Assembly: GCA_949878435.1 (NCBI GenBank)
Contig: CATLAK010000024.1
Coordinates: forward strand, 1 to 48,116
Source: an uncultured Lachnospiraceae bacterium
Lineage (GTDB): Bacteria > Bacillota > Clostridia > Lachnospirales > Lachnospiraceae
Direction of reading: 5' to 3'
DNA length: 48,116 nucleotides
Shown here: positions 8,581-16,125 of the stretch, one piece after another
How the letters are laid out: each line of letters opens with the position of its first letter
How positions within the stretch are numbered: the stretch's first letter is position 1
Position numbers and translations under genes: made by a program
Notes under the pieces: model-generated
What the model saw: the letters and a program-made list of their open reading frames with translations, nothing else
Told to the model about the DNA's origin: nothing
The model's database searches: none

Positions 8581-9060
8581 TCATTCCCATATTCCCCTGC
8601 ATGTTACGCCGGACTTCTGTGCCAGCGATTCCAGCTCTTGGATTTCCTGCGGCTGCAGTTCAACCCTGACCCCTTTTTCAAGTGCCTGTGCATGCTGTGG
8701 CTTAGTAAGACCGACAATCGGCACCACCTGCTTCGCCAGTGCCCATGCAATTGGAATTTGAGAAACATCCACCTCATATTTTTCAGCCAATTTTTTCTCC
8801 CATTCTATAAGCGGACTAACCTTCCTGAATTTTTTCTTTCCAAACGAAATCCCTCTTAATGAAAAAGCGGGAAATGGATGCTGCAAATCATAGTGACCGG
8901 ATAATGCGCCCTGCTCCAGAATCATATAGCCGAAATAGAGGATGTCATTTTCTTTGCAAAAGGGAATTATTTTTCTTTGCCATCCTGCCGCCGGATGCCA
9001 AGCGCAAATATATTTTTTTAAATTCTCTCTTGACTCTGACGTTACGTCATAGTTTATCAT
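8581..9060 (-). pseudogene. Truncated aldo/keto reductase (C-terminal half)
   Basis: The 159-residue frame matches only the second half of an aldo/keto reductase: IIPFCKENDILYFGYMILEQGAL, then IPIAWALAKQVVPIVGLTKPQHA, where the NADP-binding loop sits. Family members have about 300 residues and carry the catalytic Asp/Tyr/Lys/His in the first half, all missing here. The break falls near 9060, where the promoter of the next, divergent operon begins, so the gene was probably cut when that operon was acquired or rearranged. It has no convincing ribosome site and is unlikely to make a working enzyme. Confidence 0.75.
9030..9060 (+). promoter_or_regulatory. MerR-type promoter with 19-bp spacer and central dyad
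   Basis: TTGACT (9030-9035) and TATCAT (9055-9060) are separated by 19 bp, too long for normal sigma-A use. A near-perfect dyad, ACT-n-TGACGT-n-ACGTCA-n-AGT (9033-9053), fills the spacer. This is the classical arrangement for MerR-family activators, which twist the DNA to realign the boxes. The MerR gene is the second gene of the operon, so autoregulation is likely. Confidence 0.7.
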
Positions 9061-9088
9061 GTAAAAAAACAGAAAAGGAGCTAACGAG

Positions 9089-10000
9089 ATGAAAGTATCT
9101 GCTATACGCTCAGACGGCGTTTATTCTAAAATTATGAGCGCACCTCTGGATAAAAAGAACGACATTTATCGGTCTGAACTGATGATGCCATTTGAAAAGA
9201 AATGGGCTTGTTATAATATTCCCATGAAAGCAAAAACGCCTAACGGCTATGATGTTATTATGGCAAGCACAATGCTTGGGCATATTGCGCCAGCAAAGGT
9301 AGATGAAACACAAGAACAAAATATTCGGCTGATTTCCGACGATACGCTCTGGAAAAAATGTGAGCTGGCAATCAGGAAATCGTTAAATTGCTTTCTGGAA
9401 CAGGGGATTGATTTACCTGTTCAAGAGTATCTATTTACTATATTGCTTGCAAATCCTGAAAACCCTTATATGATATTAAATGAGGGCTATTGTGGGGACG
9501 GCGGTATACCGGGATATATTTTTTCCTGGCTAATCCCAAACGAATATACATTAGAACATCTTCCCGCAGCTTTGGCGCACGAAACAAATCACAATATCCG
9601 TTTTCAGTTTATTGAATGGGAAAACAACATCACACTTGGAGATATGATAATCAGTGAAGGCTTGGCAGAAGTCTTTGCAACTTCTTTGTATGGCGAAGAC
9701 AAGGCAGGTCCCTGGGTGACCAAAACAGATAGGGCAACTTTGAACGAATGTATCAAACCCATTATCCGGAACGGATTACATGTACAAGGATTGGAAAATC
9801 TCAATGCTTATCTTTATGGTGATGAAATGGCTAAATTACAAAATTATCCGCAAGCAGGTTTACCTTATTGCGCCGGATATGCCTGTGGTTATCATTTAGT
9901 AAAGCATTATCTGAAAAAAACCGGAAAAAGTGTTATCGAAGCGACACTTTTACCAGCAAAAGAAATTCTAGAGGCTGCGGAGGACTTTTGGAATGACTAA
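9089..10000 (+). CDS. DUF2268-type putative zinc metalloprotease
   Basis: 303 residues, ATG at 9089 with AAGGAG eight bases upstream. The central HETNH (in LAHETNHNIRFQF) and the downstream ISEGLAEVFATSLYG give the H-E-x-x-H ... E arrangement of the DUF2268/YjaZ group, predicted zinc-dependent proteases. No signal peptide or membrane segment is seen, so it is probably cytoplasmic. It overlaps the start of the MerR regulator by 8 bp, which implies translational coupling and a shared role. Substrate is unknown; it may be the effector of a drug- or peptide-sensing operon. Confidence 0.8.
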   Translation: MKVSAIRSDGVYSKIMSAPLDKKNDIYRSELMMPFEKKWACYNIPMKAKTPNGYDVIMASTMLGHIAPAKVDETQEQNIRLISDDTLWKKCELAIRKSLNCFLEQGIDLPVQEYLFTILLANPENPYMILNEGYCGDGGIPGYIFSWLIPNEYTLEHLPAALAHETNHNIRFQFIEWENNITLGDMIISEGLAEVFATSLYGEDKAGPWVTKTDRATLNECIKPIIRNGLHVQGLENLNAYLYGDEMAKLQNYPQAGLPYCAGYACGYHLVKHYLKKTGKSVIEATLLPAKEILEAAEDFWND

Positions 10001-10799
10001 AAAAACTATGTCTGTCCATGACGTTGTTAAATTGACTGGTATCACCGCCCGCACCCTTCATTATTATGATGAAATCGGACTTTTGAAACCAACACATGTA
10101 ACCGAAGCAGGCTATCGAATGTATGATGATACGGCGCTTAGCCGTTTGCAAAGCATTTTATTGTTTCGTGAATTACAGTTTCCCTTAAAAGAAATCAAGG
10201 CTATTCTTGACAGCCCTGATTTTGACCCATCAGAAGCAATCGCCCAGCAAATTAGGTTGTTGGAATTACAATATGAACACATAGGGAAACTGCTTACCTT
10301 CACCCGTGAAATCCAAAGCAAAGGAATCGCAACAATGAAAGGAGTTTCAACAATGAATTTTGATATTTTCGACAAGAGTGAAATCGAAAAGTATGAGGCG
10401 GAAGTCAAAGCAAAATGGGGCAATACCAAAGCGTATCAAGAATACAAGCAAAAGGAGATTGCCCGAAATGAAGATAATTATAGTAAACTCACAGAGCAAT
10501 TAATGACAATTTTTTCTGAATTAGGACAATTGAAACACTTAACTCCTAATGCCGACGAAGTGCAAAAGAAAATCTCTGCATTACAGACATTCATAACCGA
10601 TCACTACTATACATGTACGGATGAAATCCTTAACGGATTAGGTGAAATGTATGTATGCGATGAACGCTTCAAAAGCAACATTGATAAAGCAGGCGGCGAT
10701 GGAACTGCCGACTTTGTCAAACAGGCAATTGCTGTATATTGCAATAAATCTCCATTTAAAGGACAAATACATCATCAAGCAGAAGACGCACAGACATGA
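9993..10799 (+). CDS. MerR-family regulator with TipAS drug-binding domain (TipA-like)
   Basis: 268 residues. Residues 1-75 are a MerR winged helix: VHDVVKLTGITARTLHYYDEIGLL, then TEAGYRMYDDTALSRLQ. A dimerisation helix follows to about residue 110. The C-terminal half (from residue 121, MNFDIFDKSEIEKYEAEVKA) matches the TipAS thiopeptide/antibiotic recognition fold, including WGNTKAYQEYKQK and the LGEMYVCDERFKSNID end. The gene overlaps the DUF2268 gene and ends before a strong terminator. TipA proteins bind cyclic thiopeptides and related drugs and activate their own promoter; the same behaviour is likely here. See the internal start at 10353. Confidence 0.9.
   Translation: MTKKTMSVHDVVKLTGITARTLHYYDEIGLLKPTHVTEAGYRMYDDTALSRLQSILLFRELQFPLKEIKAILDSPDFDPSEAIAQQIRLLELQYEHIGKLLTFTREIQSKGIATMKGVSTMNFDIFDKSEIEKYEAEVKAKWGNTKAYQEYKQKEIARNEDNYSKLTEQLMTIFSELGQLKHLTPNADEVQKKISALQTFITDHYYTCTDEILNGLGEMYVCDERFKSNIDKAGGDGTADFVKQAIAVYCNKSPFKGQIHHQAEDAQT
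10341..10355 (+). promoter_or_regulatory. Internal ribosome site and start for the TipAS domain alone
   Basis: AAAGGAG ends at 10344 and an in-frame ATG lies at 10353-10355, eight bases later. It begins exactly at the boundary between the DNA-binding part and the TipAS domain (residue 121). Streptomyces tipA makes a short TipAS product from an internal start in the same way. Confidence 0.6.
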
Positions 10800-10802
10800 G
10801 AT

Positions 10803-10845
10803 AGAGCCGACAAACTTGTGAAATCACAGTTTGCCGGCTCTTTTT
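10803..10845 (+). terminator. Rho-independent terminator of the DUF2268/MerR operon
   Basis: AGAGCCG (10803-10809) pairs with CGGCTCT (10835-10841), with CAAACTTG/CAGTTTG continuing the stem inside, followed by TTTTT. It also faces the end of prfA and may act in both directions. Confidence 0.8.
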
Positions 10846-10869
10846 ATGGTCAAAGACTTAAGCCGCTTT

Positions 10870-11943
10870 TCAATTTTCATTCATCTTCGCCAGCTTCGCC
10901 GCCTGGTCCGCTGCAATGCAGGCATCGATGATCTCCTGAATATCACCGTCCATCACCTTGTCAAGCTTATACAGGGTAAGCCCAATCCTGTGATCCGTAA
11001 CACGTCCCTGAGGGAAATTATAAGTACGAATCTTTTCAGAACGGTCCCCGGTTCCAATCTGACTTCTCCTAAGTTCCGCCTCCGCATCATGTGCCTTCTG
11101 CTGTTCGATATCATAAAGTTTGGCACGCAGCAGCGCAAATGCCTTAGCCTTATTCTGCAGCTGAGACTTTTCTGTCTGGCTGTACACCACGATTCCAGTA
11201 GGATAATGGGTCAGGCGCACTGCAGAGTCCGTAGTATTGACACACTGACCGCCGTTTCCCGATGCACGCATGACGTCGATACGGATGTCCTTCTCATCAA
11301 TGACAATATCCACATCCTCCACCTCCGGCATCACCGCTACCGTAATGGTTGAGGTGTGAATACGCCCGCCTGACTCTGTCTCCGGCACACGCTGCACGCG
11401 ATGGACGCCGCTTTCATATTTCAGCTTGGAATAGGCTCCCTGACCGCTGATCATGAAATTGACTTCTTTCATACCGCCGATGCCAATCTCGTCCACATTC
11501 ATGGTCTCCACTTTCCAACGCTGCCCCTCCGCATAATGCACATAAAGACGATAGACCTCTGCCGCAAAAAGAGCCGCTTCGTCTCCCCCTGCACCTGCCC
11601 TGATTTCGACGATAACATTCTTGTCATCGTTGGGGTCCTTGGGCAGAAGAAGGATTTTTAACTCCTGCTCCAGCTCTTCTATGCGCTTCTTTGCCCCATT
11701 TAACTCTTCCTTGAGCATTTCGCGCATATCTTCGTCCGATTCTTCATCCAACATCACAAGGGAATCTTCCACGTCCTGTTTGGACTTCTTATACTCTTTG
11801 TAGGCGTCCACAATAGGCGTAAGGTCGCTCTGCTCCTTCATCAGCTTGCGGAACCGCTCCTGATTATTTGCAACCGTAGGCTCATTCAGTTCGCCCATGA
11901 TTTCTTCAAATCGAATCAATAAGTCTTCCAGTTTATCAAACAC
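10870..11943 (-). CDS. prfA: Peptide chain release factor 1
   Basis: 357 residues, the usual RF1 length, when started at the GTG at 11943, which has GGAGGT seven bases upstream; the frame can be read 13 codons further but that part overlaps prmC. RF1 reads UAA and UAG in the ribosomal A site. The codon-recognition tripeptide region reads [14 protein letters not shown] (PxT form), and the catalytic GGQ lies in [19 protein letters not shown]. The glutamine of that GGQ is the target of the methyltransferase PrmC encoded just upstream, four bases away, so the two are made together. Confidence 0.95.
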   Translation of the reverse strand: MFDKLEDLLIRFEEIMGELNEPTVANNQERFRKLMKEQSDLTPIVDAYKEYKKSKQDVEDSLVMLDEESDEDMREMLKEELNGAKKRIEELEQELKILLLPKDPNDDKNVIVEIRAGAGGDEAALFAAEVYRLYVHYAEGQRWKVETMNVDEIGIGGMKEVNFMISGQGAYSKLKYESGVHRVQRVPETESGGRIHTSTITVAVMPEVEDVDIVIDEKDIRIDVMRASGNGGQCVNTTDSAVRLTHYPTGIVVYSQTEKSQLQNKAKAFALLRAKLYDIEQQKAHDAEAELRRSQIGTGDRSEKIRTYNFPQGRVTDHRIGLTLYKLDKVMDGDIQEIIDACIAADQAAKLAKMNEN

Positions 11944-11947
11944 CGTT

Positions 11948-12787
11948 CTAACCTCCATACACGCCTGACACGACTCTGTCAAGCCCTGCTAAATCCTTGC
12001 AGACTGTCACTTCCTTATAGCCTGCCTCCTTCAAATATCTGCTCACATCTTCCGCCTGGGTACATCCGATTTCAAAAAAGAGCATGCCCCCGGGATACAG
12101 ATGCTGCCCTGCTCCTTTAATAATTTCTCTGTAAAAGAATAATCCGTCTTCTCTTCCATCCAAAGCCATAAGCGGGTCATGGTCCCTTACCTCTTCCATA
12201 AGCGTCAGAATCTCCCAGCTTGGAATATAGGGCGGATTCGAGACGATTATCTCGTACTTTCCCTGCACCTTTTCAAACAAATCGCTCTGAATAAATTCCG
12301 CCTCCAGCAAAAGCGCCCGGGCATTTTCCTGCGCCACCTGCAATGCTGCTTCCGAAAGGTCGCATCCCGTGCCCACACAGTCATTAGAATAGCGCAAAAG
12401 GCTTAAAAGAATACATCCCGAACCGGTACACATATCTAAGATGCGCATGCCGTCATGGAGATTACGCATCACTTCCTCCACCAGCGTTTCCGTATCCTGC
12501 CTGGGAATCAGCACATCCGGCGTTACCTTGAATTTCAATCCCATGAACTCCTGATACCCCAAAATATGCTGTAAGGGTATGCGTTTGCTCCGCAAATCAA
12601 TGCACTTCATATATCGCTCAAGCTGATCCTCTGCCACGGGATGATCCCCATGTGCCAATAGGTCATTCCGGTCTGTGCCGCAGACCTCTTCAAGAAGCAG
12701 CCTGGCGTCCAGCGCCGCTTCCTCCACGCCAGCCTCTTTCAGCTTCTCTGCACCCATATCGTATAATGTTCTATACTCCATCTGCAT
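11948..12787 (-). CDS. prmC: Release factor glutamine methyltransferase
   Basis: About 279 residues; the likely start is the ATG at 12787 or at 12781 ([10 protein letters not shown]), both inside the last codons of the DUF1385 gene, suggesting coupled translation. The protein methylates the GGQ glutamine of RF1/RF2 with S-adenosylmethionine. An N-terminal helical domain (to about residue 85) precedes the methyltransferase fold with motif [17 protein letters not shown] and the catalytic NPPY in [11 protein letters not shown]. The position right before prfA is conserved in Clostridia and fits its substrate. Confidence 0.94.
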   Translation of the reverse strand: MQMEYRTLYDMGAEKLKEAGVEEAALDARLLLEEVCGTDRNDLLAHGDHPVAEDQLERYMKCIDLRSKRIPLQHILGYQEFMGLKFKVTPDVLIPRQDTETLVEEVMRNLHDGMRILDMCTGSGCILLSLLRYSNDCVGTGCDLSEAALQVAQENARALLLEAEFIQSDLFEKVQGKYEIIVSNPPYIPSWEILTLMEEVRDHDPLMALDGREDGLFFYREIIKGAGQHLYPGGMLFFEIGCTQAEDVSRYLKEAGYKEVTVCKDLAGLDRVVSGVYGG

Positions 12788-13859
12788 CCGCTGCTTTCCC
12801 GTCCGCTGCTTCCTCATCTGCCTGACCGTTCTCTTCTACCGCATCCTCTGATGCCCTATCCTCTGCTGTCTCCTCGTCTGTGGGTTCATCTACCAGCCAG
12901 GAGTCATCCACTTCATAACCAAAGGTCTCATTTAAGTAAGCTTTCCAATCGAACACCGCCTCCACGGATTTCATGGCAACCTCCACCATGCTCTCGTCAG
13001 GCTCCTTGGTGGTGAGACGCTGCAAGAGCATTCCCGGGGCGGAAATAATCTTTACAAAAATATTATCGCTTCTTCCCGCAAGACGTATAATCTCGTAAGA
13101 AATCCCTGCAATAACCGGTATCAGTAAAATACGCAGTGCGATTTTAAGCGCCGGATTCTGCACTCTGATAAAAAAGAACAGGATAATGCTGACGAACATG
13201 ACAAAAAACAAAAAGCTGGTTCCGCAGCGTTTATGAATACGGGAACTGCGCATCACATTGTGCACGGTGAGCGGTCTGCCTTTTTCAATACAATTGATAC
13301 ATTTATGCTCTGCACCATGATACTGATAAAGCCTTCTGATATCTTTCATCAGACTGATTCCCACCACATAGGCAAGAAAAATCAAGATTCTGATTGCTCC
13401 TTCCATAATCGCAAGGAGAGATGCATTTCTCACAAAACCGGCTAACAGCGATGAAAGAAAATAGGGCAGTAAAATAAAGATTCCTACTGCCAGCACAATG
13501 GAAATCACTGTGGTTATACCCATCAGAATGCCTTCGCCCTTCCCTCCCGTCACCTTATCCAGCGTTTTATCCAGCTTCGTTTCTTCCGCCTCTCCATCTT
13601 CATAAAAAGAAGCTGAAAAATTCAGCGTCTTCATCCCCAGATGCAGAGAATCAATAAAATTAAAAACCCCTCTTATAAAAGGAATCTTGGTCAGCTTACT
13701 TCCATGCATGCATCCGTGGAATACGTCCATTTCCACTTCAATTTCACCATCAGGCTTCCTGATTGCCACGGCATAGTCGTCCTTATTCCTCATCATGACG
13801 CCTTCTAAGACTGCCTGACCGCCTATTCCTGATGAGCGATTTACTTTGTTTTTCTTCAT
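12771..13859 (-). CDS. DUF1385 membrane protein
   Basis: 362 residues from the ATG at 13859 (GGAG six bases upstream). It opens with the family signature GIGGQAVLEGVMMR and has four to five hydrophobic helices between about residues 115 and 265, including a charged YQYHGAEHKCINCIEKG loop with His and Cys residues that could bind metal, and SSRIHKRCGTSFLFFV. The C-terminal ~40 residues are very acidic (Glu/Asp/Ala) and probably disordered. Its function is unknown, although the link with rpmE, prmC and prfA is widely conserved in Clostridia. Confidence 0.85.
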   Translation of the reverse strand: MKKNKVNRSSGIGGQAVLEGVMMRNKDDYAVAIRKPDGEIEVEMDVFHGCMHGSKLTKIPFIRGVFNFIDSLHLGMKTLNFSASFYEDGEAEETKLDKTLDKVTGGKGEGILMGITTVISIVLAVGIFILLPYFLSSLLAGFVRNASLLAIMEGAIRILIFLAYVVGISLMKDIRRLYQYHGAEHKCINCIEKGRPLTVHNVMRSSRIHKRCGTSFLFFVMFVSIILFFFIRVQNPALKIALRILLIPVIAGISYEIIRLAGRSDNIFVKIISAPGMLLQRLTTKEPDESMVEVAMKSVEAVFDWKAYLNETFGYEVDDSWLVDEPTDEETAEDRASEDAVEENGQADEEAADGKAADADGV

Positions 13860-13914
13860 ATGACACTCCATATACAAACAACGGATGTCACGCTTTGCGA
13901 GACATCCTCATGTT

Positions 13915-13946
13915 AAAATAAGGTTGAGATGTAACACCCCAACCTT
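13915..13946 (-). terminator. Hairpin between rpmE and the DUF1385 gene
   Basis: On the minus strand AAGGTTG (13946-13940) pairs with CAACCTT (13926-13920), followed by ATTTTAA. It lies 11 bases after the rpmE stop and probably ends or attenuates the rpmE transcript. Confidence 0.55.
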
Positions 13947-13957
13947 TTCCTGCAGAA

Positions 13958-14164
13958 CTATTTGCTTACCACACCATATTTCTTATTGAACTTATCAATA
14001 CGTCCATCGGCTCTCGCTGCCTTCTGCTGACCGGTGTAGAATGAATGGCACTTAGAACATACTTCAACGTGAATATCCTTTTTCGTTGAGCCTGTTACAA
14101 ATGTATTGCCGCAGTTGCAAGTTACAGTTGCCTGATAAAACTCAGGATGGATTCCTTCTTTCAT
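13958..14164 (-). CDS. rpmE: 50S ribosomal protein L31 (zinc-binding type)
   Basis: 68 residues, started by ATG after AGAGAGGTG. It carries both cysteine pairs of the zinc form: CNCGNTF near residue 16 and [13 protein letters not shown] near residue 37. The presence of all four cysteines marks it as the zinc-bound paralogue rather than the zinc-free YtiA type, which replaces it during zinc shortage in Bacillus. The gene has its own promoter and a hairpin downstream. Confidence 0.96.
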   Translation of the reverse strand: MKEGIHPEFYQATVTCNCGNTFVTGSTKKDIHVEVCSKCHSFYTGQQKAARADGRIDKFNKKYGVVSK

Positions 14165-14279
14165 GTTTTCACCTCTCTATAATAACATTATAATCTGAAT
14201 CAATTTGTTCTCATCTGCCGAACCGTCTATCTGTGCAGGCATGTACACTGGCACAATGATAACCCGAAACAGCTTTTTA

Positions 14280-14308
14280 ATTGTAGCACAGCTTATGCAA
14301 GGATGCAA
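14280..14308 (-). promoter_or_regulatory. rpmE promoter
   Basis: On the minus strand TTGCAT (14303-14308) and TACAAT (14280-14285) are 17 bp apart, about 115 bases before the rpmE start, directly behind the rho stop. Confidence 0.6.
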
Positions 14309-14315
14309 GTACTTT

Positions 14316-15815
14316 TTAAAACCATTTTATTTTTTTGACAAGATTCACAAATTCCTGATTGTTTCTTGTCTTTGCAAACATATCCAGTATTTTATCCACT
14401 GCCTCTTCCGGTTTTAAACCATTTAACGCCTTACGCATGATGTTGATTGCCTCCAGCTCATCCTGTGCCAGCAGAAGATCTTCCCGCCTTGTACTGGATT
14501 TGGGAATGTCAATCGCCGGAAACACCCTCTTCTCAGAAAGTTTACGGTCAAGAACCAGTTCCATATTTCCGGTGCCTTTAAATTCCTCATACACCACATC
14601 ATCCATCTTGCTTCCGGTGTCCACCAGCGCCGTTGCAAGAATTGTCAGGGAACCGCCCTCACGCATATTCCTTGCCGCACCGAAAAACCGCTTCGGCATG
14701 TGCAGGGCCGCCGGGTCAAGACCACCTGACAAGGTACGTCCGCTTGGCGGAACCGTCAGGTTATATGCCCTTGTCAACCTGGTGATACTGTCAATCAGAA
14801 TCATTACATCCTTTTTGTGCTCTACCAGACGTTTCCCTCTTTCGATTACCATTTCTGCCACACGTTTATGATGATCCGGCAATTCATCAAATGTAGAATA
14901 AATCACCTCCACATTTGGTCCCTCAATGGCTTCCTTGATATCCGTCACCTCTTCAGGCCGCTCATCAATCAGAAGGATAATCAAATGAACATCCGGTGAA
15001 TTACGCTTGATGGATTTTGCCACGTCCTTAAGAAGTGTGGTCTTACCAGCTTTAGGCGGGGAAACAATCATACCGCGCTGCCCCTTGCCCACCGGACTGA
15101 TCAAATCCATGATCCTCATAGATACACTTGCCCCCGGCATCTCCAGATGCAGCCTTTCATCCGGAAAAATCGGCGTCATATCTTCAAAATTACACCGCCT
15201 TGCCGCAACCTCCGGCGCATAACCGTTAATCGACTTTACATAAAGAAGGGCAGCAAACTTTTCTCCCTGCGTCCTGACACGGGTATTCCCCTCTAAAATA
15301 TCTCCCGTTTTCAGCCCAAACCGGCGTATCTGGCTGGGCGCCACATACACATCATGATCCCCCGGCAGATAATTCTCGCAGCGGATAAACCCATATCCGT
15401 CGGGCATAACCTCCAAAATACCGCTTGCCGCAATCCCGCTGTCCAATTCCGTAGGGAACTTGTCCTCATCCGTTCTCGGCTCCTCTACCCTGCCTTCCGC
15501 ACGCTCCGTCCGATATTCCTGCTTCTCCGTGCGCTCTGCCCTATATTCGCTTCTCTCCGTTCTTCCTTCCGTCCTGCCTTCTCCATGCTCATTCTTTTCC
15601 TCTGTTCTTCCAGCAGGCGCAGTTCTCACCGGTGCTGGTCTTGCCGGAGCCGATTTAGGCTGCACGTTTTTCCCCTGTGCTTTATCCTTTTCATCCTCCG
15701 CGAGCATCAATTCAATCAGCTCTGCCTTCTTCATCGTCGAAGTTCCTTTCAGCCCCCTGGCTTTCGCTATCGCCTTCAGATCCGCCAATGCCAAAGACTC
15801 ATACTTTTCTCTCAT
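14316..15815 (-). CDS. rho: Transcription termination factor Rho, with a charged N-terminal insertion
   Basis: 499 residues from the ATG at 15815, with GGAGG five bases upstream. A Rho N-terminal helical domain (1-45, LKAIAKARGLKGTSTMKKAEL) is followed by an unusual low-complexity stretch of about 70 residues rich in Arg, Glu, Thr and Pro (roughly 50-120). The RNA-binding cold-shock domain begins near residue 130 (GILEVMPDGYGFIR). The motor has Walker A PPKAGKTTLLKDVA, Walker B ILLIDERPEEV and the R-loop region DSITRLTRAYN. Rho is an RNA-dependent hexameric ATPase ending transcription. Similar insertions occur in other Clostridia and Actinobacteria. Confidence 0.96.
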   Translation of the reverse strand: MREKYESLALADLKAIAKARGLKGTSTMKKAELIELMLAEDEKDKAQGKNVQPKSAPARPAPVRTAPAGRTEEKNEHGEGRTEGRTERSEYRAERTEKQEYRTERAEGRVEEPRTDEDKFPTELDSGIAASGILEVMPDGYGFIRCENYLPGDHDVYVAPSQIRRFGLKTGDILEGNTRVRTQGEKFAALLYVKSINGYAPEVAARRCNFEDMTPIFPDERLHLEMPGASVSMRIMDLISPVGKGQRGMIVSPPKAGKTTLLKDVAKSIKRNSPDVHLIILLIDERPEEVTDIKEAIEGPNVEVIYSTFDELPDHHKRVAEMVIERGKRLVEHKKDVMILIDSITRLTRAYNLTVPPSGRTLSGGLDPAALHMPKRFFGAARNMREGGSLTILATALVDTGSKMDDVVYEEFKGTGNMELVLDRKLSEKRVFPAIDIPKSSTRREDLLLAQDELEAINIMRKALNGLKPEEAVDKILDMFAKTRNNQEFVNLVKKIKWF

Positions 15816-16030
15816 AAAATCCTCCATTCATCTATAATGATAAAGAAACTCAAATAATTTCAAACTAAAATATATTCTTCCGGGAATTTATCACGATTTG
15901 TTATCTGAAATGCCTATACAAAGGATTATACAACATAACTTTCAAAATAGAAAGAGGGTTTTCACAAAATGCAAAAGAACGATGCCAGCAGGGTTATGGT
16001 TCAGATTACACGCGGGGCAGGATAAGATAA

Positions 16031-16125
16031 GGCAGGGAGTGGTATGGCATCCTGTACAGCTGGAATGTATGGCACGAAGACGCCAGCGCAGCCTGTGCCT
16101 TCTGACCATACATTCCAGCCCTGCC
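16031..16125. repeat. Long nested inverted repeat at the end of the purF-like gene
   Basis: GCTGGAATGTATGG (16059-16072) is repeated inverted at 16106-16119, and GGCAGGG (16031-16037) pairs with CCCTGCC (16119-16125). The structure begins at the stop codon of the minus-strand purF-like gene and occupies most of the 309-bp gap to rho, in which no gene is seen. No T run follows directly, so it may be an mRNA 3'-end stabiliser or a Rho-type end rather than a classical terminator. Confidence 0.55.

Noticed and set aside
10870..11982. Release factor 1 starting at 11982
   Set aside because: The extra 13 codons overlap prmC and have no ribosome site; GTG at 11943 has GGAGGT and gives the normal length.
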